Assembly (NCBI RefSeq): GCF_020907985.1
Contig: NZ_JAJJPA010000001.1
Span: 310,001-374,000, forward strand
From: Kitasatospora humi
Lineage (GTDB): Bacteria > Actinomycetota > Actinomycetes > Streptomycetales > Streptomycetaceae
Length of the DNA stretch: 64,000 bases
Direction of reading: 5' to 3'
Shown: positions 1 through 8,311 of the stretch, in pieces
How positions within the stretch are numbered: position 1 is the stretch's first letter
Layout: every line of letters begins with the position of its first letter
Translations under genes and position numbers: made by a program
Notes under the pieces: model-generated
Databases searched by the model: none
What the model saw: the letters and a program-made list of their open reading frames with translations, nothing else
What the model was told of the DNA's origin: nothing

Positions 1-1881
1 CTGCCGTCCTGGCGCCACATGGTGCGGATCGTGCTGCTCGGCACCGCCTGCCTGGTCGGCCTGGTGGCCTTCCTTTACTGGCAGACCAAGATACCCACCG
101 ATCTCAAGGCCTTCGCCACCCAGCAGAACAACATCTTCTACTGGGCCGACGGCACCGAGATGGCCCGCACCGGGGAGATCAACCGGGAGGACATCCCGCT
201 GAACCAGATACCCCAGGGCGTGCAGTGGGCGACGCTGGCCGCCGAGAACGAGAGCTTCTACACCGACGCCGGCGTCTCGCCGCAGGGCATGGTCCGGGCC
301 GTCTACAACATGGCCGCCGGTCAGGAGACCCAGGGTGGTTCCACCATCACCCAGCAGTACGTGAAGAACGCCTACCTGAATCAGCAGCAGACGGTGAGCC
401 GAAAGCTCACCGAGATATTCATGGCCGTCAAGCTCGACCAGAAGCTGAGCAAGCAGCAGATCCTGGAGGGCTACCTCAACACCAGCTGGTACGGCCGCGG
501 CGCCTACGGGATCGAGCGCGCCGCGCAGGCGTACTACGGCGTGGACGCCTCCCAGCTCAACCCCAGCCAGGGCGCGTTCCTGGCCTCACTGCTCAAGGGC
601 GCCGGGCTGTACGACCCGGCCGGCGGCCCGGAGAACCACCAGCGTGCGGTGGACCGGTGGAACTGGATCCTGGACCGGATGGTCGACATCGGCCGGCTCA
701 CCCCGGCCGAGCGGGCCACCTACACCACCTTCCCCGAGCCGCTGCCCCCGCCGAAGCAGCCCGGTCTCGCCGGTCAGACCGGCTACCTGGTGGACATGGC
801 CAGGCAGTACGTGACCTCGCACACCGGCATCACCGACGCCCAGTTCGACCTCGGCGGCTACCAGATCTACACCACCTTCGAGAAGCCGAAGGAGCAGGCG
901 CTGGCCGCCTCGGTGCGGGACGCGGCCGGCCGGCTGAAGGCCGACGACCAACTGCGGGTGGGGGCGGCCTCGGTGGCCACCGACGGCCGGGTGCTCGCCG
1001 TCTACGGCGGTCCCGACTACCTGAAACAGGGCTATGACAACGCCAATGCCGCGATCGTGCCCGCCGGTACCGCCTTCACGCCGTTCGTCTACGCCGCGGC
1101 GCTGAGCCAGGGCGTGCAGAAGCAGGTGGACGGCGGCCGCACCCCGGTCACCCCCGAAAGCGCCTACAACGGCAACGACCAGGCGCAGTTGATGACCCCG
1201 GTGGGCCCGTACTGGGACCGCAACGGAAAGATCGTCAAGGGCGTCAACGACGGCGGCAAGTCCTGGGGGACGATCAGTCTGCAACAGGCGGTGGCGCAGT
1301 CGGTGAACAGTCCGATGGAGCAACTCGGCCTGGACGTGGGCCTGGACCGGGTCCGGCAGACCGCGGTCGGCTTGGGGCTGCTCCCCGAGAGCATGGGCGC
1401 GCAGGTGCCGGCGTTCTCACTCGGCAACTCCACCCCGAGCGCGATCCGGATGGCCGACGCCTACGCGACGTTCGACGCCGGCGGCATGCACACCGAGCCC
1501 TACTCGGTGGTGCGGATCACCCGGAACGGCGCCGGTGTCACCGTGACCAAGCCGGCCGCCAGCCGGGCGTTGAGCGCCACCGTGGCGCAGCAGGTGGACG
1601 CGGCGCTGACCGAAGCGGTGCAGCACGGCAGCGCGCAGGCGGCCCGGGTGCCGGGCCGGCCGGCGGCGGGCAAGACCGGGACCACGCAGGACAACACCGC
1701 CGGCTGGTTCGTCGGCTACAGCGGCCAGGTCTCCACGGCCGTCACGGTGTTCCGGCTCGACGCGAAGAGCGTGCAGACCCTGCCGCTGGACGGCCAGGGG
1801 GACCCGGCCAAGTCCGCGGCCGCCACCGCCTATCCGCTGGACATCTGGAGCAGCTACCTCAAGGGCCTGCCGACCGGCTGA
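1..1881 (+). CDS. Class A penicillin-binding protein (5' end outside window), transpeptidase nucleophile motif altered
   Basis: Bifunctional peptidoglycan glycosyltransferase/transpeptidase. The frame is open to base 1, so the true start and cytoplasmic tail lie upstream; ATG at 19 is probably internal. One membrane helix follows (about 25-85). The GT51 domain is intact: ENESFYTDAG with the catalytic Glu codon at 244-246, then the QGGSTITQQ motif and a YGRGAYG stretch. The transpeptidase domain keeps S-V-N (1300-1308) and K-T-G-T (1672-1683). Where class A PBPs have S-x-x-K, however, it reads T-A-F-T (1069-1080), so the nucleophilic Ser and the general-base Lys are both Thr. I infer a working glycosyltransferase with a probably inactive or unusual transpeptidase. 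The gene ends in a strong hairpin and converges with the deacetylase-like gene. Confidence 0.93.
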   Translation: MPSWRHMVRIVLLGTACLVGLVAFLYWQTKIPTDLKAFATQQNNIFYWADGTEMARTGEINREDIPLNQIPQGVQWATLAAENESFYTDAGVSPQGMVRAVYNMAAGQETQGGSTITQQYVKNAYLNQQQTVSRKLTEIFMAVKLDQKLSKQQILEGYLNTSWYGRGAYGIERAAQAYYGVDASQLNPSQGAFLASLLKGAGLYDPAGGPENHQRAVDRWNWILDRMVDIGRLTPAERATYTTFPEPLPPPKQPGLAGQTGYLVDMARQYVTSHTGITDAQFDLGGYQIYTTFEKPKEQALAASVRDAAGRLKADDQLRVGAASVATDGRVLAVYGGPDYLKQGYDNANAAIVPAGTAFTPFVYAAALSQGVQKQVDGGRTPVTPESAYNGNDQAQLMTPVGPYWDRNGKIVKGVNDGGKSWGTISLQQAVAQSVNSPMEQLGLDVGLDRVRQTAVGLGLLPESMGAQVPAFSLGNSTPSAIRMADAYATFDAGGMHTEPYSVVRITRNGAGVTVTKPAASRALSATVAQQVDAALTEAVQHGSAQAARVPGRPAAGKTGTTQDNTAGWFVGYSGQVSTAVTVFRLDAKSVQTLPLDGQGDPAKSAAATAYPLDIWSSYLKGLPTG

Positions 1882-1904
1882 ACTCCGGCGGTCGGCAGGC
1901 CCTT
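1861..1904 (+). terminator. Rho-independent-type hairpin overlapping the PBP stop codon
   Basis: A perfect 15-bp inverted repeat, 1861-1875 pairing with 1890-1904, has a 14-nt loop that holds the PBP stop codon. No long T tract follows, as is usual in streptomycetes. Confidence 0.7.
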
Positions 1905-1948
1905 CGGGGAAGCGGGCTCCTCGGTGGAGCGGGTCGCCCGCGGCCTGC

Positions 1949-1976
1949 TTCCCCGGTGACGCGGGTCACCGGGGAA
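1949..1976. terminator. Second hairpin between convergent genes
   Basis: A perfect 12-bp stem (1949-1960 with 1965-1976) with a 4-nt loop lies just before the stop codon of the convergent minus-strand gene. It could terminate transcription from either side. Confidence 0.6.
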
Positions 1977-1998
1977 CCAGGTCACCGGGCGCGGCCGG

Positions 1999-3249
1999 TC
2001 ATTTGATGAAGGTGGACCAGTCCGGGGCCTGGCCCGGGTCGAGCGTGCGCAACTGGGCGAGCACATTGGGGTCCTGGGCGTCCAGCCAGTCGGCGAGCTC
2101 CTTGAAGGAGACGCACTGCACCTCGGGCTTGGTGCAGACGGTCCGCATCACGTCCTCGACGGCCTTCATGTAGATGCCGCCGTTCCAGGTCTCGAAGTGG
2201 TTCCCGATGAACAGCGGTGCCCGGCTGCCGTTGTAGGCGCGCTCGAAACCGTTCAGGTAGCCGTCCCGGGCGGTCTTCTCCCACTGGGCGTACTTGGACG
2301 GATCGCCGTTCGGGTCGCCGTTGGACTGGTTCGCCAGGAAGTTGAAGTCCATCGACAGGACCTGGAAGTTCTGGCCGGGATAGGGGAGTTCCTGCAGCGG
2401 GAAGTTCCAGATCCCGTCGGTCTTGGCCGGCCAGATCTGGAAGTCGCCGGGGGAGCTGGCGTCGTAGCGCCAGCCGAGCTGCTTCTCGACCGGCAGCAGG
2501 GTCTTCTGCCCCTCCAGGCACGGCGCCCGGCCGCCGACCAGTTCCTTCTGGTAGTCGAAGGGCAGCGGCGGGATGTCCGTGTAACCGGTGTTGGTCTTCC
2601 AGTTCTCGACGAAGGAGTACGCCTGCTGGGTCTCCTTGAGCCAGTCGGCGCTGCTCCAGTCGCCGCCGCCGCCGGACCCGCAGAAGTGGCCGTTGAAGTG
2701 GGTGCCGATCTCGTCGCCGTCCGCCCAGGCCTGCCGCAGCTGCTCCAGGGTGTCCTTGATGTGCTGGTCGGTCGGGAAGTCGATGGCCGAGGTTCCCACC
2801 GGGTGCTGCGGCGGCTGGTAGAGGTAGCGCTTGGAGTTGGGCAGCAGGTAGATGCCGGTCAGGAAGAACGTCATCTGGGCGTTGCTCTCCTTGGCCACCT
2901 CGCGGAAGTGCGAGAACAGGTGCTCGTCGCCCTCCAGGCCGCCGTCCCAGGAGAACACCACGAACTGCGGCGGCTTCTGACCCGGCTTGAGCTTCTGCGG
3001 CACCAGCTGCTTGGGCTCCGGGCCGGTGTCGGAGGTCGAGCCGTCGCCGATCACCCGGACCTTGCCGTCCCAGGGCGTCGGCGACCCCGACGGCCTGCCC
3101 ACCCCGGGGCTGCTGCTCGGGGAGCCGCTCGGCGCGGACGCGGTCACCTTGCCGCCACCGCCCGGTGCCATGGGGATGAGCGCGAGTGCGGCGGCGACCC
3201 CTATGCCGCCGGTCAGCAGCACGGTCGTACGCCGAGTGGTCTTCACCAT
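1999..3249 (-). CDS. Secreted polysaccharide-deacetylase-like protein
   Basis: 416-residue exported protein. The ATG at 3249 opens a signal peptide (K-T-T-R-R, then a hydrophobic run to about residue 28) with no lipobox Cys. It is followed by a Gly/Ser/Pro-rich linker of about 40 residues. The globular part resembles NodB-type deacetylases in a divergent form. VVFSWDGG stands where the family has T-F-D-D-G, and EIGTHFNGH supplies the H-x3-H metal motif. TFFLTGIYLL and IGNHFE are also typical of this secreted actinobacterial group. The longer open frame upstream was rejected because its N-terminus is Arg/Ser-rich and precedes the signal peptide. Likely substrates are cell-wall or extracellular polysaccharide; this is inferred from the fold only. 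It is transcribed toward the PBP and separated from it by two hairpins. Confidence 0.8.
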   Translation of the reverse strand: MVKTTRRTTVLLTGGIGVAAALALIPMAPGGGGKVTASAPSGSPSSSPGVGRPSGSPTPWDGKVRVIGDGSTSDTGPEPKQLVPQKLKPGQKPPQFVVFSWDGGLEGDEHLFSHFREVAKESNAQMTFFLTGIYLLPNSKRYLYQPPQHPVGTSAIDFPTDQHIKDTLEQLRQAWADGDEIGTHFNGHFCGSGGGGDWSSADWLKETQQAYSFVENWKTNTGYTDIPPLPFDYQKELVGGRAPCLEGQKTLLPVEKQLGWRYDASSPGDFQIWPAKTDGIWNFPLQELPYPGQNFQVLSMDFNFLANQSNGDPNGDPSKYAQWEKTARDGYLNGFERAYNGSRAPLFIGNHFETWNGGIYMKAVEDVMRTVCTKPEVQCVSFKELADWLDAQDPNVLAQLRTLDPGQAPDWSTFIK

Positions 3250-3390
3250 CAAACTGGTTCTCGTTTCACAAACACGCCGCACCCGGCTCGGCCGGCCGGT
3301 GCGACTGGGTGACGAAGCGTCTGATCTCCCCTGTGGAGAGGGACGTGGACGGAGGCCGAATCCGTTGCTCCACACGGACGGTGAGGATGA

Positions 3391-4113
3391 TCACGCATAG
3401 GGATCGCGCGGTTGGGGAACCGGCACCACCTGGGAGGCGTTGAGGACCGGCACCGCGTCGGACCGGCCGGCGTCGGCCTCGGGCTGCCAGACCCCGGTCA
3501 CCGTCACCCAGCTGTTCGCGGGCGGCATCTGGGCTCCCCGGATCTCGACCTTGTAGGTCACCGCGTCGGCCGCGCAGCAGCTGATCACCAGTCGGGTGAC
3601 GTACCAGCCGCCGCCGCTCTTCGGCGTGACGAAGCCGAGCAGCTGGACCCGGCGGTCCCGCAGCGGCTTGGCTGGGTCCCAGTCGGCCCGCACCTCGAAC
3701 TCGGACAGCGGCAGCGACAGCGGATCGCCGGCGGGCAGCGGCGGGAACCCGGTCGCGCCGTCCGGCTTGGCCACGGTGTTGCCCGCGCGCTGGGCGGTGT
3801 ACGAGCCCAGCGCGGGCGGCGCGACCAGCAGGATGACGACCGCCGGGAGCGCCAGCAGCCAGGCGATCCGCGGGCCGTGGGCATGGCTGTGGCCGTGGTC
3901 GTGGCCGTGGCCGTCGTGCTCCGCCGGCTGCCGGCCGCGCAGCGCGGCCACGGCGGTGAGCACCCCCAGCGCCACCACCAGCACCCCGGCGGTGATCAGG
4001 TACGGCCGCAACGCCGCCCGGACGTAGCGCAGATACGTGTCGCTGAACAGCGAGATCCGCAGCACCGCGGATCCGAGCAGCACCAGCAGGATCGCCTGCA
4101 CCTCGCGCTTCAC
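3391..4113 (-). CDS. TIGR03943/DUF1980-type membrane protein, partner of the YraQ-like permease
   Basis: 240-residue protein with two or three N-terminal membrane helices (VLLGSAVLRI, YLITAGVLVVALGVLT, IAWLLALPAVVILLVAP). Between the second and third lies a His/Asp-rich cytosolic or periplasmic loop (HDGHGHDHGHSHAHG). A C-terminal OB-like domain of the TIGR03943 type contains an S-C-C-A-A-D motif. The GTG start at 4113 overlaps the TGA of the upstream permease as GTGA, which fixes the start and implies translational coupling. The two-gene pairing with a DUF318 permease is conserved in Gram-positives and is often linked to metal (zinc) homeostasis. The His-rich loop fits metal binding. I saw no recognisable Zur box, so regulation is open. 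Confidence 0.88.
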   Translation of the reverse strand: MKREVQAILLVLLGSAVLRISLFSDTYLRYVRAALRPYLITAGVLVVALGVLTAVAALRGRQPAEHDGHGHDHGHSHAHGPRIAWLLALPAVVILLVAPPALGSYTAQRAGNTVAKPDGATGFPPLPAGDPLSLPLSEFEVRADWDPAKPLRDRRVQLLGFVTPKSGGGWYVTRLVISCCAADAVTYKVEIRGAQMPPANSWVTVTGVWQPEADAGRSDAVPVLNASQVVPVPQPRDPYA

Positions 4114-5150
4114 AGCAGCCACCACCCGGCCAGCGCCGAGGCCGCCACCGCGACCGTGAGGGTGGTGGCGGAGAACCGCCAGGCGAAGGACCAGCCGAAG
4201 GTTCCCGCCTGCATCGCCACCAGCTTCACGTCCACCATCGGGCCGACCACCATGAAGGCCAGCCGGGCCGCGAGCGGGAAGGCGCTGAGGCTGGCCGCCA
4301 CGAACGCGTCCGCCTCCGAGCAGACCGCCAGCACCACCGCCAGCAGCGCCAGCACCAGCACCGAGACGCCGGGCAGCCCGGCGAGCCGGCCGAGCCACTG
4401 CCGCGGCACCACCACGTTCAACGTGGCCGCGGTGATGCCGCCGATCACCAGGAAGCCGGAGGCGTGCAGGAACTCGTGCACGAACGCCCCCCGGAACGCC
4501 GTCCACCGGCCCTCACCGTCCGGCCGCTCCCGCCGCGCCGAGGGCCGCAGCCACTCGGGCCGCCCGAACCGCGCCCACAGCCAGCCCACCACCACGGCGG
4601 TCACCAGCGAGGCGGCGAACCGGGCCAGCACCACCTCCGGGCGGCCGGGAAACGCGACCGCCGTCGCGGTGAGCACCACCGGGTTGATCGCCGGCGCGGA
4701 GAGCAGGAAGGCCAGCGCGGCGGCCGGCGCCACCCCGCGTGCCATCAGCCCGTCCGCCACCGGCACCGAGGCGCACTCGCACCCCGGCAGCACCGCGCCG
4801 GCCAGCCCCGCCGCAGGCACCGCGAGCACCGGCCGCCGGGGCAGCGCCCGCTGCAGGAAGGAGGCCGGCACCAGCGCGGTGATCGCCGCCGACAGCAGCG
4901 TGCCCAGCACCAGGAACGGGACCGCCTGCACGCAGATGGCCACGAAGACCGTGGCCCAGGCCTGCACTCCGGGTGCCGTGAACCAGCCGGCCAGCCACTG
5001 CCGCCCGGCCATCAGAACCACCAGACCGACCACCAGCAGTTCCAGCGAACCGATCCGCCCGCGCCGCGTCGGTGGTGGCCCCGCGCCGTCCGCCGGCCCG
5101 GCCTGGGCCGGCCGGTCCGAGGTGATCATGCTCTGGCTCTGCTCCGCCAT
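4110..5150 (-). CDS. Permease of the DUF318/YraQ (ArsP-like) family
   Basis: 346-residue polytopic membrane protein with about eight hydrophobic helices. It carries the family hallmark PGCECASVPVADGLMARG, in which a Cys-x-Cys pair sits at the start of a helix, and the second half-repeat motif SEADAFVAASL. An N-terminal cytosolic tail of about 30 residues precedes the first helix. The start is ATG 5150. It is the first gene of a two-gene operon with the TIGR03943 protein, with stop and start overlapping by four bases. The family exports or moves small inorganic or organometal species (ArsP for methylarsenite); the substrate here is unknown. Confidence 0.9.
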   Translation of the reverse strand: MAEQSQSMITSDRPAQAGPADGAGPPPTRRGRIGSLELLVVGLVVLMAGRQWLAGWFTAPGVQAWATVFVAICVQAVPFLVLGTLLSAAITALVPASFLQRALPRRPVLAVPAAGLAGAVLPGCECASVPVADGLMARGVAPAAALAFLLSAPAINPVVLTATAVAFPGRPEVVLARFAASLVTAVVVGWLWARFGRPEWLRPSARRERPDGEGRWTAFRGAFVHEFLHASGFLVIGGITAATLNVVVPRQWLGRLAGLPGVSVLVLALLAVVLAVCSEADAFVAASLSAFPLAARLAFMVVGPMVDVKLVAMQAGTFGWSFAWRFSATTLTVAVAASALAGWWLL

Positions 5151-5273
5151 GACTCTCCGCCGCCCCCTGGGACCACCGATCGATGTGCACCGTCTGCCCG
5201 GACGATAGACCGTGAGTTCGACGGGCGAGCAGTCAGGTGGGGGTCGGCGCGGTCCGGGCCCTGGGAAACGGCC

Positions 5274-5317
5274 GCCGGCCCGGCAGACGGAGCAGCGCCT
5301 CCGTCTGCCGGGCCGGC
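5274..5317 (-). terminator. Very strong hairpin downstream of the amino-acid permease
   Basis: A perfect 19-bp inverted repeat (5274-5292 with 5299-5317) has a 6-nt loop. It lies just past the stop codon of the minus-strand permease gene and before the next minus-strand promoter, so it should insulate the two units. Confidence 0.8.
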
Positions 5318-5357
5318 AGCCGCCGCGGGTGCCCGCCGCCGGGCGGCGGGCCGGGGA

Positions 5358-7019
5358 TCATGCCTTGGCCGGCTCCGCCGCGTCGGCCGATTCGGCGTCG
5401 GCCGGCTCGGCCCCGGCCGCCTCGGCCAGCTCGGCCTTCACCTGGTCGAGCGAGGGGTTCGACCAGGCGCTGCGCACGCCCCAGAAGTAGAAGGCCAGGC
5501 CGAGCAGCGCGACGATCACCAGGTCCAGCGGCTCCCGCAGGTAGCCGTGACCGCCGTACTGCTTGCTGCCGGCCCAGGAGACGCCCGCCATCACCACCAG
5601 GTAGGCGACCATCCAGACGCCCGCCTTGAGGTGCGGCTTGAGCACCTCCCACGGCTTGCGCAGTTCGTACCAGGCCCAGATCGGCAGGCCGGCGGCCATC
5701 AGGACGATCACCTTGCCGGTGAGCGGCCACTTGGCCCAGTAGAGCACCAGCGAGCCGAAGACCATGGCGATCGGGGCGATCACCGGCATGGCGCGCAGCC
5801 GCACCGGGCGCGGCAGCTCGGGAGCGAGCCGGCGCAGCGCCATCACGGCGACCGGACCGGTGATGTACGAGATCACGGTGGCCACCGAGACGATCGAGGC
5901 CAGCGAGCCCCAGCCGCGGAAGACGGCCAGGAACAGGAACGCGATGAACAGGTTGAGCAGCAGTGCCGGACGCGGCACGCCGGTCTTCTGGTCGACGCGG
6001 CCGAAGATCGACGGCAGGTGGCCGTTCTCCTGGACACCGTGGATCATGCGCGAGGTGGTCGCGGCGTAGATCATGCCGGTGCCGCTCGGCGAGATGAAGG
6101 CGTCCGAGTAGAGCAGCAGCGCCAGCCAGTTCAGGCCCCAGGCGGTGGCCAGGTCGGCCAGCGGCGACTTGTAGTTGAGCGCGCTCCAGCCGTGCGCCAG
6201 GCCGTCGTGCGGAAGCGCGCCGAGGAAGGCGGTCTGCAGCGCCAGGTAGATCACCAGCGCGATCAGGATCGAGCTGATCACCGCCTTGGGCAGCGACTTG
6301 CCCGGGTTGCGCGCCTCGCCGGCCAGGTTCAGCGGCGACTGGAAGCCGTTGTAGGCCCAGACGATGCCGGAGGTGGCGACGGCGGTGAAGACGGCGTTCC
6401 AGCCGTGCGGGGCGAAGCCGCCCTGGGCGGTCAGGTTGTGCTTGTCGAAGTGCGACAGCAGCAGGGCGCTGGCGGTGAGCACCGGAACGACCACCTTGAA
6501 CACCGTGATGGCGGTGTTCGTCTTCGCGAAGAGCGTGATGGCGAACCAGTTGAGCACGAAGTAGATGACCAGAAGCACGCTGGCCAGCGCGACACCGCTG
6601 GTGGTGAGCTCCTCGCCGTTGTACAGCCCGTGGGCCCAGCCGAAGTTCCAGGAGCTCATGTACTGCACCGAGGCGGTCGCCTCGCCGGGGATCACGGAGA
6701 CGATCGCGATCCAGTTGGCCCAGGCGGCCAGGTAGCCGGCCAGCGAGCCGTGCGAGTACTGGCCGTAGCGGACCATGCCGCCGGCCTTGGGGAACATCGA
6801 GCCGAGCTCGCTGTAGGTCAGTGCGATGACCAGGGCCACCGCCGCACCGATCACCCAGGCGAGCAGGGCGGCGGGGCCGGCCAGCTTGGCGGCGCGCTCG
6901 GCGCCGAACAGCCAGCCGGAGCCGATGATCGAACCGAGACCGACGGCGGTCAGGCTGATCGTGCCCAGGGTGCGGCGGTAGTTGTGATGCGAAGCCGTGG
7001 TCGACTCAGGCGCACTCAA
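5358..7019 (-). CDS. APC-family amino-acid permease
   Basis: 553-residue transporter of the amino acid-polyamine-organocation superfamily, with about 12 to 14 membrane segments. Family signatures are the N-terminal LGSIIGSGWLFG (unwound helix 1 substrate site), YSELGSMFPKAGG (helix 2) and GFQSPLNLAGEARNPGKSLP (helix 6 region). The C-terminal tail is Ala/Glu/Asp-rich (about 30 residues) and probably cytosolic. I chose the TTG at 7019 because a GAGAGGA ribosome-binding site lies eight bases upstream, and the in-frame sequence before it is Arg/Ala-rich and unlike the family. The substrate cannot be told from sequence. The gene is monocistronic, with a 19-bp hairpin after it. Confidence 0.9.
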   Translation of the reverse strand: MSAPESTTASHHNYRRTLGTISLTAVGLGSIIGSGWLFGAERAAKLAGPAALLAWVIGAAVALVIALTYSELGSMFPKAGGMVRYGQYSHGSLAGYLAAWANWIAIVSVIPGEATASVQYMSSWNFGWAHGLYNGEELTTSGVALASVLLVIYFVLNWFAITLFAKTNTAITVFKVVVPVLTASALLLSHFDKHNLTAQGGFAPHGWNAVFTAVATSGIVWAYNGFQSPLNLAGEARNPGKSLPKAVISSILIALVIYLALQTAFLGALPHDGLAHGWSALNYKSPLADLATAWGLNWLALLLYSDAFISPSGTGMIYAATTSRMIHGVQENGHLPSIFGRVDQKTGVPRPALLLNLFIAFLFLAVFRGWGSLASIVSVATVISYITGPVAVMALRRLAPELPRPVRLRAMPVIAPIAMVFGSLVLYWAKWPLTGKVIVLMAAGLPIWAWYELRKPWEVLKPHLKAGVWMVAYLVVMAGVSWAGSKQYGGHGYLREPLDLVIVALLGLAFYFWGVRSAWSNPSLDQVKAELAEAAGAEPADAESADAAEPAKA

Positions 7020-7271
7020 CGTGTCTAGTCCTCTCTTCCGGGTCGTCCCGGTCCGATCGCGGGGCCTGGCGGCCGCCGCAGCCGGGGCCAAGGCAATCCG
7101 GGGTGCAGACTAGGCCCCGAATTGGGGCATAAACCTCAGAAGAAGCTCAGATCGTTCGATTGTTGTACGTTCGTGTCCGGATTTCGCGGTTCTTTGTGTT
7201 GCTTCTAACAGGGCCGGAAAGTATCTGAGACTGCCGTCACAGCGGTCGGGGAGGTGCGCCGCAAGACCCGC

Positions 7272-8141
7272 TCAGCCGGCGAGCCGCTCGCGCAGCACCG
7301 ACTGGAAGGCGCGCAGATTCGGGTTCGCGGAGTTGCGGTCCAGCCAGGTCATGCTCACCGCGGCGCGCAGATCGGCGTCCCCGACCTCGACCACGGCCAC
7401 CTCGCCGCGGTCCGCCTGGGCCCGCACCGAGACCAGCGGAAGCAGCGCACTCCCCATCCCGGCCGCCACGCACGCGCCGAGGGTGCCGATGCTGGACACC
7501 TCGGCGACCGGCTCCTTCCCCCCTGCGAAGGCGGTGTCGAACATCTCGCGGAAACCGCAGCCCTTCTCGGTGGCGAGGAAGGACTCCGGGGCCAGCTCCG
7601 CCAGCCGGGCCCGGCCGGATCCGGCCAGCGGGTGCCCCGGTGGCACGATCACCACCAGCGGCTCCTCGACCAGCGTCTCCGAGCGCAGCGCGGGGTCGGC
7701 GGGCACGCTGCCGAACGCCAGGCACAGGTCCAGATCGGACCGGAGCACCGCCCGGTACAGCTCGCCGCGGTTGCCCAACCCCACCCGGACCCGCGCCTGC
7801 GGATACTCGGCGCGGTAGTGGCTCAGCACCGGCGGCAGCAGGTGCTGGCTCACCGCCTCCTGGGTGCCGACCGCCAGCTCCAGGCCGGGCCGGGTGACCG
7901 CGAACCGGGCCTCCTCGACCAGCTTGAAGATGCGCTCGGCGTACTCGGCGAGCACCACTCCCTCCGGAGTCAGCCGCACCCCGCGCTGCGAGCGGTTGAG
8001 CAGACTCACTCCGAGTTCGCGTTCCAGCGACAGGATTTGGTCGCTGACGCTTGATTGCGCGTAATGCAGTTCCTTGGCGGCCCGGGTGACGCTGAGCGTC
8101 CGCGCGACCGTCTCGAACGCCCTGAGCTGCCTCAACTCCAC
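7272..8141 (-). CDS. LysR-family transcriptional regulator
   Basis: 289-residue regulator. The N-terminal winged helix starts V-E-L-R-Q-L-R-A-F-E-T-V-A and has the usual HTH (LSVTRAAKELHYAQSSVSDQI), followed by a periplasmic-binding-like effector domain (EPLVVIVPPGHPLAG, TEKGCGFREMF, GACVAAGMGSALLP). GTG at 8141 is preceded by AAGGAGG at ten bases and gives the canonical LysR N-terminus; an ATG at 8168 would add nine residues. It is divergent from a drug-efflux MFS gene and probably controls it from the palindromic half-sites near 8166-8193. The effector is unknown. Confidence 0.92.
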   Translation of the reverse strand: MELRQLRAFETVARTLSVTRAAKELHYAQSSVSDQILSLERELGVSLLNRSQRGVRLTPEGVVLAEYAERIFKLVEEARFAVTRPGLELAVGTQEAVSQHLLPPVLSHYRAEYPQARVRVGLGNRGELYRAVLRSDLDLCLAFGSVPADPALRSETLVEEPLVVIVPPGHPLAGSGRARLAELAPESFLATEKGCGFREMFDTAFAGGKEPVAEVSSIGTLGACVAAGMGSALLPLVSVRAQADRGEVAVVEVGDADLRAAVSMTWLDRNSANPNLRAFQSVLRERLAG

Positions 8142-8165
8142 CGGTTCTCGCCCTCCTTGAGTGGT

Positions 8166-8193
8166 CATCGGCTGAACCGATGGCAGCCATCGG
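8166..8193. promoter_or_regulatory. Putative LysR operator (three CATCGG-type half-sites)
   Basis: Half-sites CATCGG (8166-8171), CCGATGG (8177-8183) and CCATCGG (8187-8193) form two overlapping dyads in the LysR/MFS divergent gap. LysR proteins usually bind such interrupted dyads next to their own gene. The first half-site covers the alternative ATG at 8168, which supports the GTG start at 8141. Confidence 0.5.
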
Positions 8194-8311
8194 CTATTCC
8201 CGCAACCGGCGCGGCCAATTCGGCTTCCGGCGGCGGTTGAATGGATCGCACCGCCGCCCGGGAAATCGGATGCCAGGCGGTACGAGCGTTTCTTCGAGCT
8301 AGGAGAACTCC

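Noticed and set aside
4114..4506. N-terminal extension of the TIGR03943 protein
   Set aside because: It would lie out of frame inside the permease gene; GTG 4113 with the GTGA overlap is the natural start.
5151..5270. Zur box ahead of the YraQ-like permease
   Set aside because: No A/T-rich palindrome of the Zur type could be found in the upstream sequence.
4464..7028. Plus-strand open frame of about 850 codons
   Set aside because: It is antisense to the YraQ-like permease and the APC permease, which have clear families. The translation is Arg/Gly/His-rich with no domain; it is a GC-rich shadow frame.
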